From Pegea sp. RAD2-039 (taxonomy: Eukaryota; Chordata; Thaliacea; Salpida; Salpidae): a stretch of 64,000 nt of DNA. The DNA is taken from contig JAQGEQ010000263.1 of assembly GCA_034620365.1 (NCBI GenBank), forward strand, positions 992,001 through 1,056,000, written 5' to 3'. Below, piece by piece: positions 13,850 to 26,202 of this stretch (the stretch's first letter is position 1; each line of letters begins with the position of its first letter). The position numbers were made by a program, and so were the translations under genes. The notes under the pieces are model-generated. The model saw only the letters and a list, made by a program, of their open reading frames with translations. It did not search any database and had not been told where the DNA came from.

Positions 13850-14110
13850 TCCATTTGCTTATACTACTCTTCTTATGTTAGTGATTATTTTTGAAGAAAA
13901 TAAATACAAAACTTGATCGTGATTGTATAAACCAATTTTCATAAACCTTCAGTTACTCAGTAATCACGTGTTATTCTATTTAGAGAAACATATACGCTGC
14001 CACTGAGAAATATTTTGCAAAACGTCCATTAAGCAACCTCGATCAATATCTATTAGTTTTTTTGAGAGTTGAGCTCAGGGCCGTTGAAAATCGGGGAATA
14101 AAGACTAAAT
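13850..14110. promoter_or_regulatory. Candidate bidirectional promoter between SNX13 and DNAAF10
   Basis: Strand composition flips here: A-rich plus strand to the left (SNX13 side) and T-rich to the right (DNAAF10 side), as expected of divergent transcription. The patch is GC-richer than its surroundings and contains a CACGTG E-box at 13965-13970 and a CCAAT motif near 13932. To the right, a good donor-like GTAAGTAT begins near 14268, and an acceptor AG at 15341-15342 lies 38 nt before the DNAAF10 start, suggesting a leader intron of about 1.1 kb. No transcript data support this. Confidence 0.35.
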
Positions 14111-14114
14111 TATA

Positions 14115-14187
14115 ACGCTCTACGTGGGTTTTGAACCAGCGTCGCTGGTATTAGAAACTAATGGTCTTATAATTGCGCTAAACGAAT
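14115..14187 (-). pseudogene. Degenerate tRNA-Arg(TCT)-like sequence
   Basis: The minus strand shows an A-box-like TAGCGCAATTATA, an anticodon-loop-like TTTCTAA and a B-box-like GGTTCAAAACC at almost exactly tRNA spacing, which would give anticodon TCT (Arg). The acceptor, D and anticodon stems do not pair, and the T stem has two mismatches, so it is unlikely to be functional. It could be a decayed tRNA gene or the head of an old tRNA-derived SINE. Confidence 0.35.
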
Positions 14188-14984
14188 CAATTATAATATA
14201 AAGCACTTAGATTATTTTTACAATTTAATTAAAAAAAATAATGTTGTTTTAGTGCATTGTTTTATATGTAAGTATTTTTGAATAAAAATTGTCGCTAACA
14301 GGCGCATGTAAAATTTCGTTTATTTGAATATCACTAAGGGATGCGATCGAAGTTTTTAAATCTAAATATTGTATTTTTCTTATCATTAAAACTAATTTTA
14401 GATACTTTGATAAAGTATCAGACTATTAGATAATTATTAAAATACTTTTTATTTAGTAAATATTTTTGTTTCAACTTTTGAAATTAGGATTTTGAGTAAA
14501 TTCTTCTATTACCCTGCACATGTAAACTAATAAATTTAACTTGTTCTCTATTTTTCAAACAAACCATAAAAAAAAATAAAACTTATATGAATTTATAGTT
14601 TTTAATAAGATGTAAACAATTTTGCTTTAATTTAAAAGTTAGCTTTTATTATTATTTTTTAAGATTATAAGTATCACAATAAAATTATGTTTTTATATTT
14701 ATACAAATTTACTTAAATTTGCTTCTAGTAATTTTTCTATAGATCTTTTTTATTAAAATTGCCCATTGAAACAATTATTTTTTATAGAATTATCTCTTTA
14801 CTAATATTATTTAATTTTGTATTTCAGATTTAATTTAGAATTTTTAGATAAGGTTGTTTGTTTTTATTTGATATGACATTCTAAATAACTTTGAAAAAAT
14901 AAATAAAAATGATAATAATTAAAAATAGACAACCGTTTAAATATGAAAGATCATTTACATTAAATTAATTAATTTATTCTATTT

Positions 14985-15240
14985 TATGATAAGTTTATTT
15001 AACCTTCTTTCTAACTCTATAACTGCAAAAAATCTGTCACTTCTTTTAAAATTAGATTAAAAAATATGATTTAAGTAATTAGTTAAAAATTGATAAATTA
15101 TACTGCCAGTTTTTTCATCTTTTCTACTTATTTTGTATTTTTACCTGTGTTATACTTATATCTTTGCTGTGTTCTGATTTTTTTTATATTAATTATGATG
15201 AACTGTAGTATTTGAAATGTTTTTATATCTTTTAAGTTTA
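14985..15240 (-). repeat. Diverged copy of the 6.35-6.60 kb repeat
   Basis: This stretch aligns with 6350-6600 in the same orientation. Shared blocks include TGTCACTTC, TTAAAATTAG and a block around ACTTAT followed by a T-run. It is more decayed than the left copy and keeps only short open stretches on the minus strand. It lies in the T-rich 5' flank, or leader intron, of DNAAF10. Confidence 0.6.
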
Positions 15241-15380
15241 TAAAATATAATAAATTAGGTTTACATTAGAATTTTTTTAATGATTATATTTTATTTACTA
15301 AATATGAAATTTGTGAATAACTTATTAACTGTTTATACACAGCTATTTATTGTAAGTACTAGAGTCTTGATAAATCCTAA

Positions 15381-16439
15381 ATGGATAAACCTCAAATTAT
15401 TGTTCACATTGAAAAATCTCTCAACTACACCGTGTATGACTGCAAATGGATACCAAGAAGTGCAAAGCTGGTTACAATTGGAAGCCATCCCAGAGGGACT
15501 GGTGCCCTGAATGTTTTTGAACTAAATAGTCGTGAACTACAACTTATAAAACAATATGAGACTCCTGTTTCAATAAAATGTGGTACATTTGCTGCCTCCT
15601 CACTACAAAATCGTCACATGGCGACAGGTGATTTCAAAGGCAATGTACAAGTTTGGGATTTAGAAGCTGGAAAACCAGTATATGAAGCAAAAGGACACAG
15701 TGAAATAATCAATGCTATTGACGGAGTTGGGGGTCTAGGGGTTGGTGAAGGAGCCCCAGAAATAGTGACTGGAAGCCGTGATGGGACTGTTAAGATATGG
15801 GACGTTAGACAAAAAGGAAAACCAGTGGCATGTATGGAGCCAGAAGAAGGTACTGATCATAGAGATTGCTGGACAGTCGCTTTTGGTGATTCATGTACCA
15901 CTGATTCAAGGGCTGTTTGTGCTGGTTATGATAATGGTGATATTAAAATGTTTGATTTACAAACAATGTCTTTGAGATGGGAGACAAATTTGAAAAATGG
16001 AGTTTGTTGCTTGGAATTTGATCGAAAGGATATACATATGAATAAGTTAGTTGCAAGTACACTTGAAGGTAAATTTCATGTATTTGATTTGAGAACTCAG
16101 AACCCTAAGTCAGGTTTTGCGTCTGTTACTGAAAAAGCTCATAAATCTACTGTTTGGCTCTCAAAACATCTACCTCAAAATAGAGATGTTTTTATGACAA
16201 CAGGGGGTTCAGGTTCTTTGTGTTTGTGGAAATATGAATATCCTGCAAATAGAGTTAGAAAAAGTGATGGTGAAGAATTTGGGGTTGCTGGTAGCCTTCA
16301 ATATTTGCAAAACTCCACAATTTCAAGTCAACCGGTCTGTGGTTTAGACTGGAGTTCAGATAAAGCAGGTTTATGTGCTTGTGTTGCTTTTGATCAAACT
16401 GTGCGAATTCTTATCGTCACTAAATTGAATCGATTATGA
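15381..16439 (+). CDS. DNAAF10: Dynein axonemal assembly factor 10 (WDR92/Monad), WD40 protein
   Basis: A single 352-codon frame, close to the usual length of about 357. It reads through the whole family almost without gaps. Recognisable signatures include [20 protein letters not shown] near the start, the [20 protein letters not shown] blade, [32 protein letters not shown] and the C-terminal [16 protein letters not shown]92 proteins fold as a WD40 beta-propeller and act with the R2TP/prefoldin-like co-chaperones in the cytoplasm to pre-assemble axonemal dynein arms, so the animal should build motile cilia. The gene is intronless, unlike most animal orthologues. The ATG chosen directly precedes the conserved KPQII block. 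A polyadenylation signal AATAAA lies at 16713-16718. Confidence 0.97.
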   Translation: MDKPQIIVHIEKSLNYTVYDCKWIPRSAKLVTIGSHPRGTGALNVFELNSRELQLIKQYETPVSIKCGTFAASSLQNRHMATGDFKGNVQVWDLEAGKPVYEAKGHSEIINAIDGVGGLGVGEGAPEIVTGSRDGTVKIWDVRQKGKPVACMEPEEGTDHRDCWTVAFGDSCTTDSRAVCAGYDNGDIKMFDLQTMSLRWETNLKNGVCCLEFDRKDIHMNKLVASTLEGKFHVFDLRTQNPKSGFASVTEKAHKSTVWLSKHLPQNRDVFMTTGGSGSLCLWKYEYPANRVRKSDGEEFGVAGSLQYLQNSTISSQPVCGLDWSSDKAGLCACVAFDQTVRILIVTKLNRL

Positions 16440-19000
16440 AAAGGACCTTGTTTAGTGTAATCTCTAAAGGAAGATGAAGTCATTAAAATGCTTTTGTGAT
16501 TTTCTATCTCTACAACTGGTTCTTGAGCTTTCTACTTATTTAGTAACTTTCATAGAATTTTAAAGACTTCTTAAAAGTTACTTTGGTATACTTTACTGTC
16601 ACTGATATTTTAGGTAAATTGTATTATAATGTTTATTATATTTTAAACAGTTGTTTTATCAAAAGTAATAGTTATTATTAAAGTGTTATGATTAGAGATT
16701 GGCTATTTAACTAATAAAATTCAAAAACAAATTTTATATTTAGTTTTATTCTAAAAACGCAATTATTTTCAACAAGGATTACGAACCATCCACTATAAGG
16801 TTAATTGAAATGTTAAGAATTATGTTTGTGTAACTTTATTTTCCAATTGGAGATTGGAAGAAGAAAGCTTCTTTGAAATAGTAAATCAAACTTATTTATA
16901 CAAATTCATGTGCTTGAACTTCATTTTTATAGACCTTGTAGTTTAGATCAGCTCTAGTTTGCAGATAACTTTTAGTTACACTTAAAAAGTTGATTTCTAA
17001 AGTAACAATTTATAAAAGCATTTTTAAGTGAAAGTTTACAGAAAGATAGTAAATTTTGTTAGTGCAATTTTAATTGTCTTAGTTTTACTAATTAACATAT
17101 AAGATTTAATTTCTTCTAAGGTTAAAAGGTTTACAAACTTTAGCTTTAGGTAGTTACTAAAATGATTTATATTACTTTTACAAAACCAGAAAAAAGTAAT
17201 TTTTCCGCAAGGTAGCAGCAAAGAGAGAACACATTTTTACTACTTATTACAAGGTGCGTCACAAAAAACTACTTTAATTAAAATGATGATTAATTATATA
17301 TGTCTATTGTCATTTTTTAATATTTGACTTATTGTAAACTTTTTCATTCAGTAACTAATAAAGTTTAAAAAGTTTGTTTTTTAATTATAACAGAAGTCTG
17401 AAAATACGTTACTTTTGATGCTATAGTAATCACACAACTACTTTTTAATTACTCAAGTATTTATAGTTATAGTAAAATTTTAATTATTTTAATATCTGAT
17501 TTACTATTGAAAAGTTTTATCATAAAGTTTGAATTTTGCCAAAATAACTTCTGTTTATTAATTATATTTGCAATTAAAATATCAACTAAAATCGTTGACT
17601 TCAATTCAATCTAAATTAGATATTTAGCATGATGGCTGGCTTGGTAAGATGCTAAGTAGTCAGTTTATGAGCAAGTAATAAGTCAAGTATTATATCTAAA
17701 CAAAGTTTAACATATCCTTTTTTATTGGGGATATATAAGTTGGTTTAAAGCATGGAATTATTTACACTTTTGTGCCTTGTACTTTCTATTTTTCTTGTAT
17801 TTTTGTTCTGACAACTTGTTAGTTCAAGTAAAAATAATTTTTGAAAGTAAATAAATAAAAATGTAGTTTTAAGGTGTTAAGAAAGCTATACTTTTAGAAT
17901 TGTGAAAATATTAGGATTAATCACTGCTTGATTGTTGTTAGAATTTAACAAAACCATTTTCACATGAAGTAGAAAAGTAAAATTTAGTTTATGGTGAAAA
18001 ACGATTTTTTGATAAATGATGACTTTTCAGAACGCTATCAATAATTTACCAGCGGTCAAACACTTTAACAGAAAACAACAAATTGTTTTTGGGAACTATT
18101 ATTTACGATAATCACAGCTGGAAATTTAATAAACTTAAAACTTCTAGTAATTGCTTTGATTTATTCTACAAATATTCAATGTAAAGAAAAAAATTTATCA
18201 TTGTTAACATTGACTTTTTAATTTTATATCTTCATAGGCATAACTATTTAGTTTATTTTAGTAGTAAATCTAATCCACATAACATTTCAGCTTAGTTGTG
18301 AATGTTATGTAACGTTCATTTAGCATAAATTAACCATTATATAAGAAAACAAACATTCAAACAGCGAATGTTCTTTAAGCAATCGTCATTAAACTAACAA
18401 AAGATAAAAGTAATTTTTAGACATGTATTTGGCATCAATATATGCTATGTATCTTGATTACGTACCTGATCAGCTTAAGTGAGTTGTTTTCTTCATTCTG
18501 GAAAGTTATTTCCTTTTTTTCAGTAAATTTTAGCTCTAAACTGAATCTCAGAATTTATTTTGTTGATTTAAAGTATAAAAATGGTTTTCTGAAGCTTAAA
18601 AGCATTTGAGAATTCAATAAAAATATTTTAGTGAAATAGTTTATAGGCTTAAGAAATATGTTCATTAGATTATTATTTTATCGGATAATTTTTTGTTTAT
18701 TCTAAAGACTTAAAATAACAAATGATAATGAAGAAAATGAAGTCTTTAACCTTTTAACATAGAACTAAAACATGTTAAAAAAGTTTAACTAAGAATACAA
18801 TTTTGAAAGGAAATGATGGATCGTTTATAGTTGAAAGGAGAAAATAGATTACAGTTAAAATGAAATTTTAGTCATCATTTACGATATGTTGAAAACAAAG
18901 TTAAGTTGATAGAATATTTTCTCAGATATCAACTGGAGTTTTATAAAATTGTTTCATTGTTTACTAATTATTAAGCAAAGAATACTACTTCCAAATCAAG
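16440..19000. other. 3' flank of DNAAF10 and intergenic DNA
   Basis: No gene is seen. It holds the 3' UTR of DNAAF10 up to about 16.74 kb and then AT-rich sequence with only chance-length open frames. Several GTAAG-like and pyrimidine-AG motifs occur, but none links to a coding segment. Confidence 0.5.
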
Positions 19001-21501
19001 ATGTCTGCTAAGATTGGGACAGAGAATATATCTGAAATATCTGAAAGAAAAAGTAAGCTGAAGTGGTCATTGAGTATATTTTATTATTTTCATTTCTTGT
19101 ATTTCAGAATCAAACTCTATTCGACAAGATGTCATTGCCTGGGTCATTGGGATGCTTTTTATTTTTCTGATTATTGGTCTTTCATGGGTCTGGGGTAAGT
19201 TTTGATCACTTTAAACGATTGCACCATTAATCGAAATATTTGTCGAAAGTCTTCCAATTTCTGAAACTTCTTTTGCTTGAATAACTTGACCAAATATAAA
19301 TATTGCACAAAAACACATCAAACATTGGTGTTATTTGTGAACTTTTTCAACCTCAAAAACAAATATAAATCTATCTACGTCTTTTACCTTAGTTTCTGTC
19401 TCTGGCGTCATAACTATGGAATGTTCAGAAACAACAGTTTTTATATAACCTAAAAACATACAAAAGTAAATAATTTTTGTCTGTCAATTTATTGATAAGT
19501 TTCTTTTTAACTTGACTATGTAAAAGAATATATAAAAAAAAGTATTTTATAAGACTTTATAAAATATAAAAATAAACATGATACTTATATAAAAATTTAT
19601 GTAAATAAAGTTTGAATTTTTATATACAAGGTGCTGCCGATGGATGGTACGCTTTATCAGGTTATACTTATGTGAATGAAACAAACGCTGGTATATTGAG
19701 GTTCATGGACGAACCATATGGCTGTAATGATACACGTATACCAGGCTAGTTGGTTAAGGTCGATACACAAGTCATTTTTTTAACTGAAAAAACTACAAAA
19801 TATCTTTAGGAAGATCAGGAACAGATTGTACTGCAAACTGGTATTTTTGGAAATTACCATATGAGCAAACTACAACTCTGACAAGAGCTATTGTTTGGTT
19901 ATTTTATGCACTTCATCAAATATTTATCTGGGGTCTCTTATACAAAGCTCAGTTAGAAAAATCTCCTTATTATAATAAAACTGGCGAAAAACCTGAAAAG
20001 AAATACAGGTAACTTTGATTTATCGTAAGCGTCGAGTTATATAATTTAATTAATAAAGTTATGGGGACAACATTTTTAAGTATATTTTAATAAATAGAGT
20101 TTTGTTTTGGTTTCTTTTAAGATAAAGAATGTTGAATAACTGATGTAAATAGAAAATTAATATTTGGTATGAATATCTCGAATGTTTTATTTACATTTCA
20201 GCAAGAAACTGAGCTGGTACAATGTTGCATTACTTGCGGTTAACGCTTTATTTCATGTATTGCATTTGATTCAGTCTCATTGGACATACGATGGACTTGC
20301 ACAAGATGTTGCTATCAATTCTTCTCAAGTATGAACTAAATCTTCTTCTGCGACTGAATAAAATTATCAAACTAATTTCGACTTCTTTCAGGCATCAGTA
20401 ATTCTTCTAATAAGTCTCATTATGCTAATTGAGTACAGGGATCGAGGAGCCTTCATCATGTGGCCTAATCCTTCTTCAAACGATAAATTTTCAAAAGCAG
20501 TCCGCTTGAATCCAAAACCAATCAACTTAGTAAGAAAGTAAGAATTTACTCCGCCAACTTTTGATGAGAATCACTTCATCTTACTAACTTTTGAAATCAC
20601 CAGATATCATGGCTATTACTTTTCCTGGTCAATCATTTATACTTTTTGGTACCACCCTTTCGAAAACACATGGGCTCATAGTTTCGGCTTCTTCCACACT
20701 GCCATTGTACTTCTGCAAGGAAGTCTCATTTACACTGAGATGCATCTAAACAAGTAAAAAGTTTGCACAAAAAAGTTGGATTTAAAAATTTTCTTTTTTT
20801 CTTCAAACTTAGATATTGGAGACTAATTAATGAATCATGGGTCTTATTACATGCAACTGTTGTTGCTCTACAAACTGCTGATCCTTCAAAAAAAAATAAT
20901 ATTTGGCCAATGTTCTTTTTTGGATTTGGTTTTATGCTGTTTATGACACAAGTAAGTTGCAAATTGTTTTCGAAAATTATTAAAGTATTAACAAATACAT
21001 CGTTAGGTGTATATTCTTCCATTCTGGAAGAAGATATCAGTTTATTATCGAGCTATTCCTCCAATTATTTACTTTATTGCAACTTTTGTAACTTATGGAG
21101 TAGCTTTACCAGACGGAATAGGAAAAGTTTATGAAATTTTCTTTATTTCATCACTTCAGTATATAAACATGTTTTTAGCTTGGCTCTTGCTCTATTTCTT
21201 AATATGGGTTGAAAGTAAATTAGAATGGCAACGGCAGTCCAAGCCTTCAACAACTGTAGCTGTTTTACTTGTATCTTCTATTCTATTACTTTATACTTTA
21301 CTTATTTTATTATCACATTTTATGAGAGGGCTATCAATTGCCTTTTTAATCTTAATGGAAGTTTTTGCTCTTATATTTTTAGTGGTCGCTTGCTTCTCTT
21401 ATATGCTTCATAAAAACTTACTTGGTCCTTTTAAAAAACCTCTTGGAACGATTAGGAATGAAAACTCTGTTCAAGAAACAATTCAAGAAGAAAAATTATG
21501 A
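19001..21501 (+). CDS. Histidine-rich multi-pass membrane protein, tandem copy 1 (uncharacterised family)
   Basis: Nine exons join in frame to 502 aa: 19001-19052, 19108-19194, 19631-19744, 19810-20008, 20202-20328, 20392-20537, 20604-20753, 20813-20951, 21007-21501. A short polar N-terminus precedes one membrane segment (about 25-46, ending WVWG). A loop of about 50 residues with two cysteines (GCNDT and TDCTANW) follows, then a bundle of about eight hydrophobic segments. Conserved blocks are FHVLHLIQSHW (about 164-174), the KYHGYYFSW, FWYHPFENTWAH and FFHT blocks (about 241-280), MHLN, LLHATVVALQTADP, and IWPMFFFGFGF. I do not recognise the family. The many in-membrane histidines suggest a metal, heme or proton-transfer role, but this is inference. 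The intron after exon 3 starts with GC. Copies 2 and 3 carry an extra N-terminal exon that is absent here. Confidence 0.85.
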
Positions 21502-23420
21502 TAACAATTTAATTAGCAAGAAAACTCTTGATAAGAGGGATTTTAGATGATTTATTATCAAATTATTTTTATATTTCACTTGTTTGTGTTTGTGGAGTTT
21601 ATTGATTTCATTTTTGAAAATAATTTTTCTTGTTGCCTTTAAGCAAAAATTTGCAATTGAATTAAATAGTTTTATAAAATGAAACACCAATCAGAAAAGT
21701 TAAATTTCTTTACTTCGATTTCAAAAAATGTGTAAAATGAACCAAAGTAGGTTTTTTAAACTTGAATAATCTGTAGAAATATTATATAGCCAGATGGTTT
21801 GAATAACAGACTAGCATTTAATAGAGATATGAAAATATTTACCCTAAGGTCTTGGAATGTAACTTTTTGAAATGTAATCTACTTATTCAGTTACTTTAGC
21901 TGAAAATTTTTACATTTTAAATTCATAGTTTTCAATTAAAAAGATTAACTTAAATCATAACCAGATAATTATATAGCTACATACTAATACAAAATATTTG
22001 TTGAACAGTTTCACAATTACTCAATTATATATTCAATTTACATCTTAATAAAACTAAAAAAAGTTTGAATAATTATATTTCCATGAAAACCTTTAAATCT
22101 GAAATTTTAACATTATAAAAGCTTGTTTTAAATTGATATCTCATAACAGGAAAACTTTTTCAGCTGTGATTATATAACCACAAAACGTTTTTTGAATTTT
22201 TCAGAGCAATTTTTTAGGGCTTATAGTTCAAACCGGGTTTGAAAACTTTCTTATCAATGAGTCAATTGTAAAACTTGGCCTAACAGCATAACAATTTATT
22301 TTCATTCAATTCATATAAGATTTACTTTTGAGCTTTAAGTAGTCTAAATTTTCTTGAAGATATTTAGTTATTTTTTATCTGTGAACTTCACAATAATTTT
22401 AAATAGACATTAATATAAGGTTTTAAAGTTAAAAGAGTTAGACAATTTTTTGAACTTTTTAAATCTCAGCTGAATTAAGTGTAGGTAGTCAAGCGTGACT
22501 ACCACATGACGAAAAAAGGTTTAGATTATTCTCAATTTACTCTTGCTTTGTTATTACTCTGTATTTTGTTTGGTCTCCAATTATTTTTTATGAAAATTTT
22601 CTTTAACAGACAAATTTTTGAAATAAAGATACCTCTATAACTATAACAACAATTCTACATTATTTTTCAACAACTTAAAAATATGTGTTATTCTGGTAAA
22701 CATTTTATTTTTAACTGCTTAATAACAGTTATAAAAAAAAGTTTAATTTTCAAAATCCATTTATTGTCATAGTTTCTTCTATAGTAAAGCTAAATCATTT
22801 ATAGTAACTGGAATAATATTTAGGCTAAACAAAAAATTTTCCATAAGAATTTTAACTACATCACATTTTAAACATGCCTTGTAATCTTATAGCATATCGC
22901 TAAACATATTTAGTGATGAAAAAATCAAATTTGATAAAGTTTTTCAGATATCTATTTTTTTACTCAATGAAAAGCTAAGTGAAGTCGTCATTACTTATTC
23001 AGTAGTGACTAAGTAGTATGGAAATGAACTAAGTACAATAATAAGAAACATTATAAAAAGTATGATTTAAAAAGTTAATACTGAAAGGTGATTTGAAACG
23101 TGAAAGGTTATTATTTTAGAAAGTCAGAATTTAGTTTGTTTACCTTGAATATTTACCTATAATTTCATATAAAATTTATTCAGTGGTTATAATATGAAAT
23201 AACTTTATAAAATTATTATCATTTGTTTTATAATTTATGGATTATCTATACATAACCATCAAGAAAACAAAAATTTTGATTCAGTTTTTTGAAATTTTGA
23301 TTTAAAAATTTTTTTATAACACTTTCTAATTTATCAACTTTTTTGTAAAACTATATTTTTCAGTTTTTATTGGCCAGTTGTTTTACTTACAGAAGCTTAA
23401 ATTTCATTAGACAAATAGAC
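21502..23420. other. Spacer between membrane-protein copies 1 and 2
   Basis: No coding region is seen. Near its end a good acceptor (pyrimidine tract, then AG at 23391-23392) lies 28 nt before the copy 2 start codon, which suggests a leader exon or trans-splice site. Confidence 0.5.
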
Positions 23421-26202
23421 ATGGAAAATCCATCTAGTAACGCTAACGAAAAAGAAATTAAAAGTTATTAGTTTTATATTTGATAACTTCTTTAGTTTAT
23501 ACTTTTTAAGTTAAAACCTTATATCTATGTTTAGTTAGCAAATCGTTTCAAATTAAATATTTCATTAAAAAAGAAAGAATTAAATAGAATAATACTTTAA
23601 ACATCTATAAAAATTGTATATAATTTCTACAGGAAAAACTACGGAAGAATTACCGAAAATGGGCGAATTGCAATTTGGCCCATCTGAGAATGGAGTAGAA
23701 GGTGAAATAAAAATATTACCCATATCTGGATAAAGCTTTTTAAAAATTAAATATTTTTATAAAAAAAAACAAATTTTAAATCAACCAACAAAGTTTAATT
23801 TCTAGAGTCACAACCAAAAAAAAGTCATCAAGTAAAAGTGGCGTGGATAATTTCTTTAGCAATTCTTGTTCTTATACTAGGAGCAATGTGGGTTTGGGGT
23901 AAATTGAAATAATAATTTTTATACAAATAATTAGAAATTATCATTAAACGAATTTTAATTGCTATTTTTTGACAAGTTATTTGCTTCAAATAAAATTTTG
24001 AAACTAGGAAAAGCTGAAGAATGGTATGCTCAATCCGGTTACGGTTACTCGAACATAAACGGAACTGGAAGATTTGCCACTGAACCTTTTTATTGTAATG
24101 ATACTTCAGAGCCTGGTAAAAAACTTGGTTTTAAGACCTTAAGTCTATTTTTATGATAAAAGGTGCTCAAAAATATATTTATTACAGGTAGAAGTGGTTT
24201 GCCTGACTGTACTGCCAGCTGGTATTTTTGGAAAATTCCTACGGATCAAATTACACCTCTTACGCGAGGAATAATGTGGCTACTGTATTCAGCTCACCAA
24301 ATATTTATTTGGGGTCTTATTTATAAGGCTCAGCTTGAAATGTCACCTGAAGGTCGGAAAAAAAGAAATGATAAGGGTCCTAAATACAGGTAATTATTAG
24401 CTAGTTTGTAAAAGAACAAAAAACTAAATTTATTGCAAACAATTTGGAAAAAATCGAAGTTATAACATTAAAATGAAACTTTTGTATACTTAATCTTTAG
24501 CGGCAAAATGAGATGGTACAACTACGCCTTACTGGTCGTCAACGGAGTTTTTCATGTTCTTCACCTTATACAAACTCATTGGACATATGATGGAATATCA
24601 CAAGATGTATCTCTTTCTTCATCACAAGTAATCAATATATAAAAGTAAAAAGTACTTGTTACAAACTAATAATGCCAACTTCAAAATAGGCTTCCGTGAT
24701 TTTGGTGATCAGTCTGATAATGTTGATTGAATATCGAGATAGAGGAATTGTTCTGATGTGGCCAAACCCTCGTTCGGATGATAGGTTTAGCAAGAAGCTT
24801 CGACTTAATCAAAAACCAATCAATTACGTCAGAAAGTAAGACACTATTACATGGCAACAAAATATCTTTCTTCATTACTTATTAGTTGATATTAAATAAT
24901 CAATTTTTACTCATAGATTTAATTCTTCGCTAAATGAATAGTGATATACTATTTACTATATACCTACAAATTTTATACAGATATCATGGTTATTATTTTG
25001 CTTGGTCTATCGTCTACACATTTTGGTATCATCCTATGGAAAATACTTGGGCTCATACAACAGGCTTTTTACATACAGGAATAGTGCTAATACAGGGTAG
25101 CCTTATCTACACTGATATGCACTTAAACAGGCAAGGGATTACTTTTTGTTGTCAACAATTTGAACTAAATATCAGTTTAACTATTAGTTTATTTTTCTGT
25201 AAAGTTAAACAACAATTGGTATAATAATGATATCTTTTTCTTGATAGGCAGTAAGATAAATCAAAACTGAGATAAAATCTGTTCATAGATTGTTTTATAC
25301 TGACAAAATATTTTTTTTGTTTAAAATATTAGTTAATTTTCATTAAAGGTTTTGGAGATTAATCAACGAGTGCTGGGTAATGTTTCATGGTGCTATTGTA
25401 GCACTTCAAACAGCGAACCCAGACAAAAAACCTCTTTGGCCTAATTTCTTTTTTGGATTTGGTTTTCTTCTATTTTTTACACAAGTAAAAACTTTATAAT
25501 CAGATTTCTCAGTAAATTCGAACACTGCAACATGCTTGATTTTGATGTTTAAGTAAAAGAATTTGTTTGCTTTTATATTGATACTATACATTTTATTCTT
25601 TAAAATTACTTTACTTTGGGTTGAGCTTAGATCAATTTATAGATTCAAAAGATATATACAAAAAAATCATTTATAAATAAGTAATCAGCATCTATTAATC
25701 AAGCAACCTCTTAATTATTTTATTTTTGTAGATTTTTGTCTTGCCATTCTGGAAATCTATATCTCCTTGGTATCGTCTGATCCCTCCAATTTTGTTCTAT
25801 ACTGCAGCAATTTCTACATTTGCAACATCAATACCAGGAGGATTAAGTGGTTTGTGGCAAACAGTAGCTATTCCAGCTATTCAGTATTTGAACATGTTTC
25901 TTGCTTGGTTGTTTATATACGTCTTAATAGCCTTGGAGAACTATTTTAGATGTGAGAGTTGTTTTGGACCTCCAACTGCAGCTTGGAATGTGATTTATGT
26001 TGTTTCATTTCTTTTTATTTATTCGTTGATAATTATGTTTTCTGTCTTCTTCAAATATGTTGAAGTGATGTTTCTCCTCTTGATGCAAATTTTTACCCTT
26101 GTGTTTATTGTTGCTGCTGGTTTATCTTTTATGATACTGAAAAGGATTTTGGGTCCATTTAGAAGTAATCCAACTGTTTCAATTAGCACCTCTCAGAGAT
26201 AA
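23421..26202 (+). CDS. Histidine-rich multi-pass membrane protein, tandem copy 2
   Basis: Ten exons give 514 aa: 23421-23463, 23633-23701, 23806-23898, 24008-24115, 24188-24389, 24501-24627, 24690-24835, 24981-25130, 25349-25484, 25732-26202. Every phase closes. The layout is as in copy 1, with a longer polar N-terminal tail (about 45 residues) contributed by exon 2. The signature blocks are kept: FCN/YCND-type and PDCTASW cysteines, HQIFIWG, HVLHLIQTHW, KYHGYYFAW, FWYHPMENTWAH, MHLN and FHGAIVALQTA. The intron after exon 8 starts GCAAGG rather than GT, and the copy 1 and 3 sites confirm the position. Exons 4-7 with their introns, and the first half of exon 10, are nearly identical to copy 3, whereas exon 9 and the last 65 residues differ. 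AATAAA lies at 26316-26321. Function unknown. Confidence 0.85.
24001..24835 (+). repeat. Near-identical tract shared with copy 3 (29272-30106)
   Basis: Exons 4-7 plus their introns match copy 3 almost base for base. The 72-nt intron 24116-24187 is identical to 29387-29458 as read. Similarity drops sharply after the donor at the end of exon 7. A second tract, 25732-26004, matches 31204-31476 and ends abruptly in mid-exon. Intron identity alongside diverged neighbouring exons indicates recent conversion or unequal exchange. Confidence 0.85.

Noticed and set aside
13861..14040. U4-snRNA-like CAGTGGCAG on the minus strand near 13998
   Set aside because: Only a 9-nt match. The following bases do not match U4, and no stems or Sm site at the right spacing were found.
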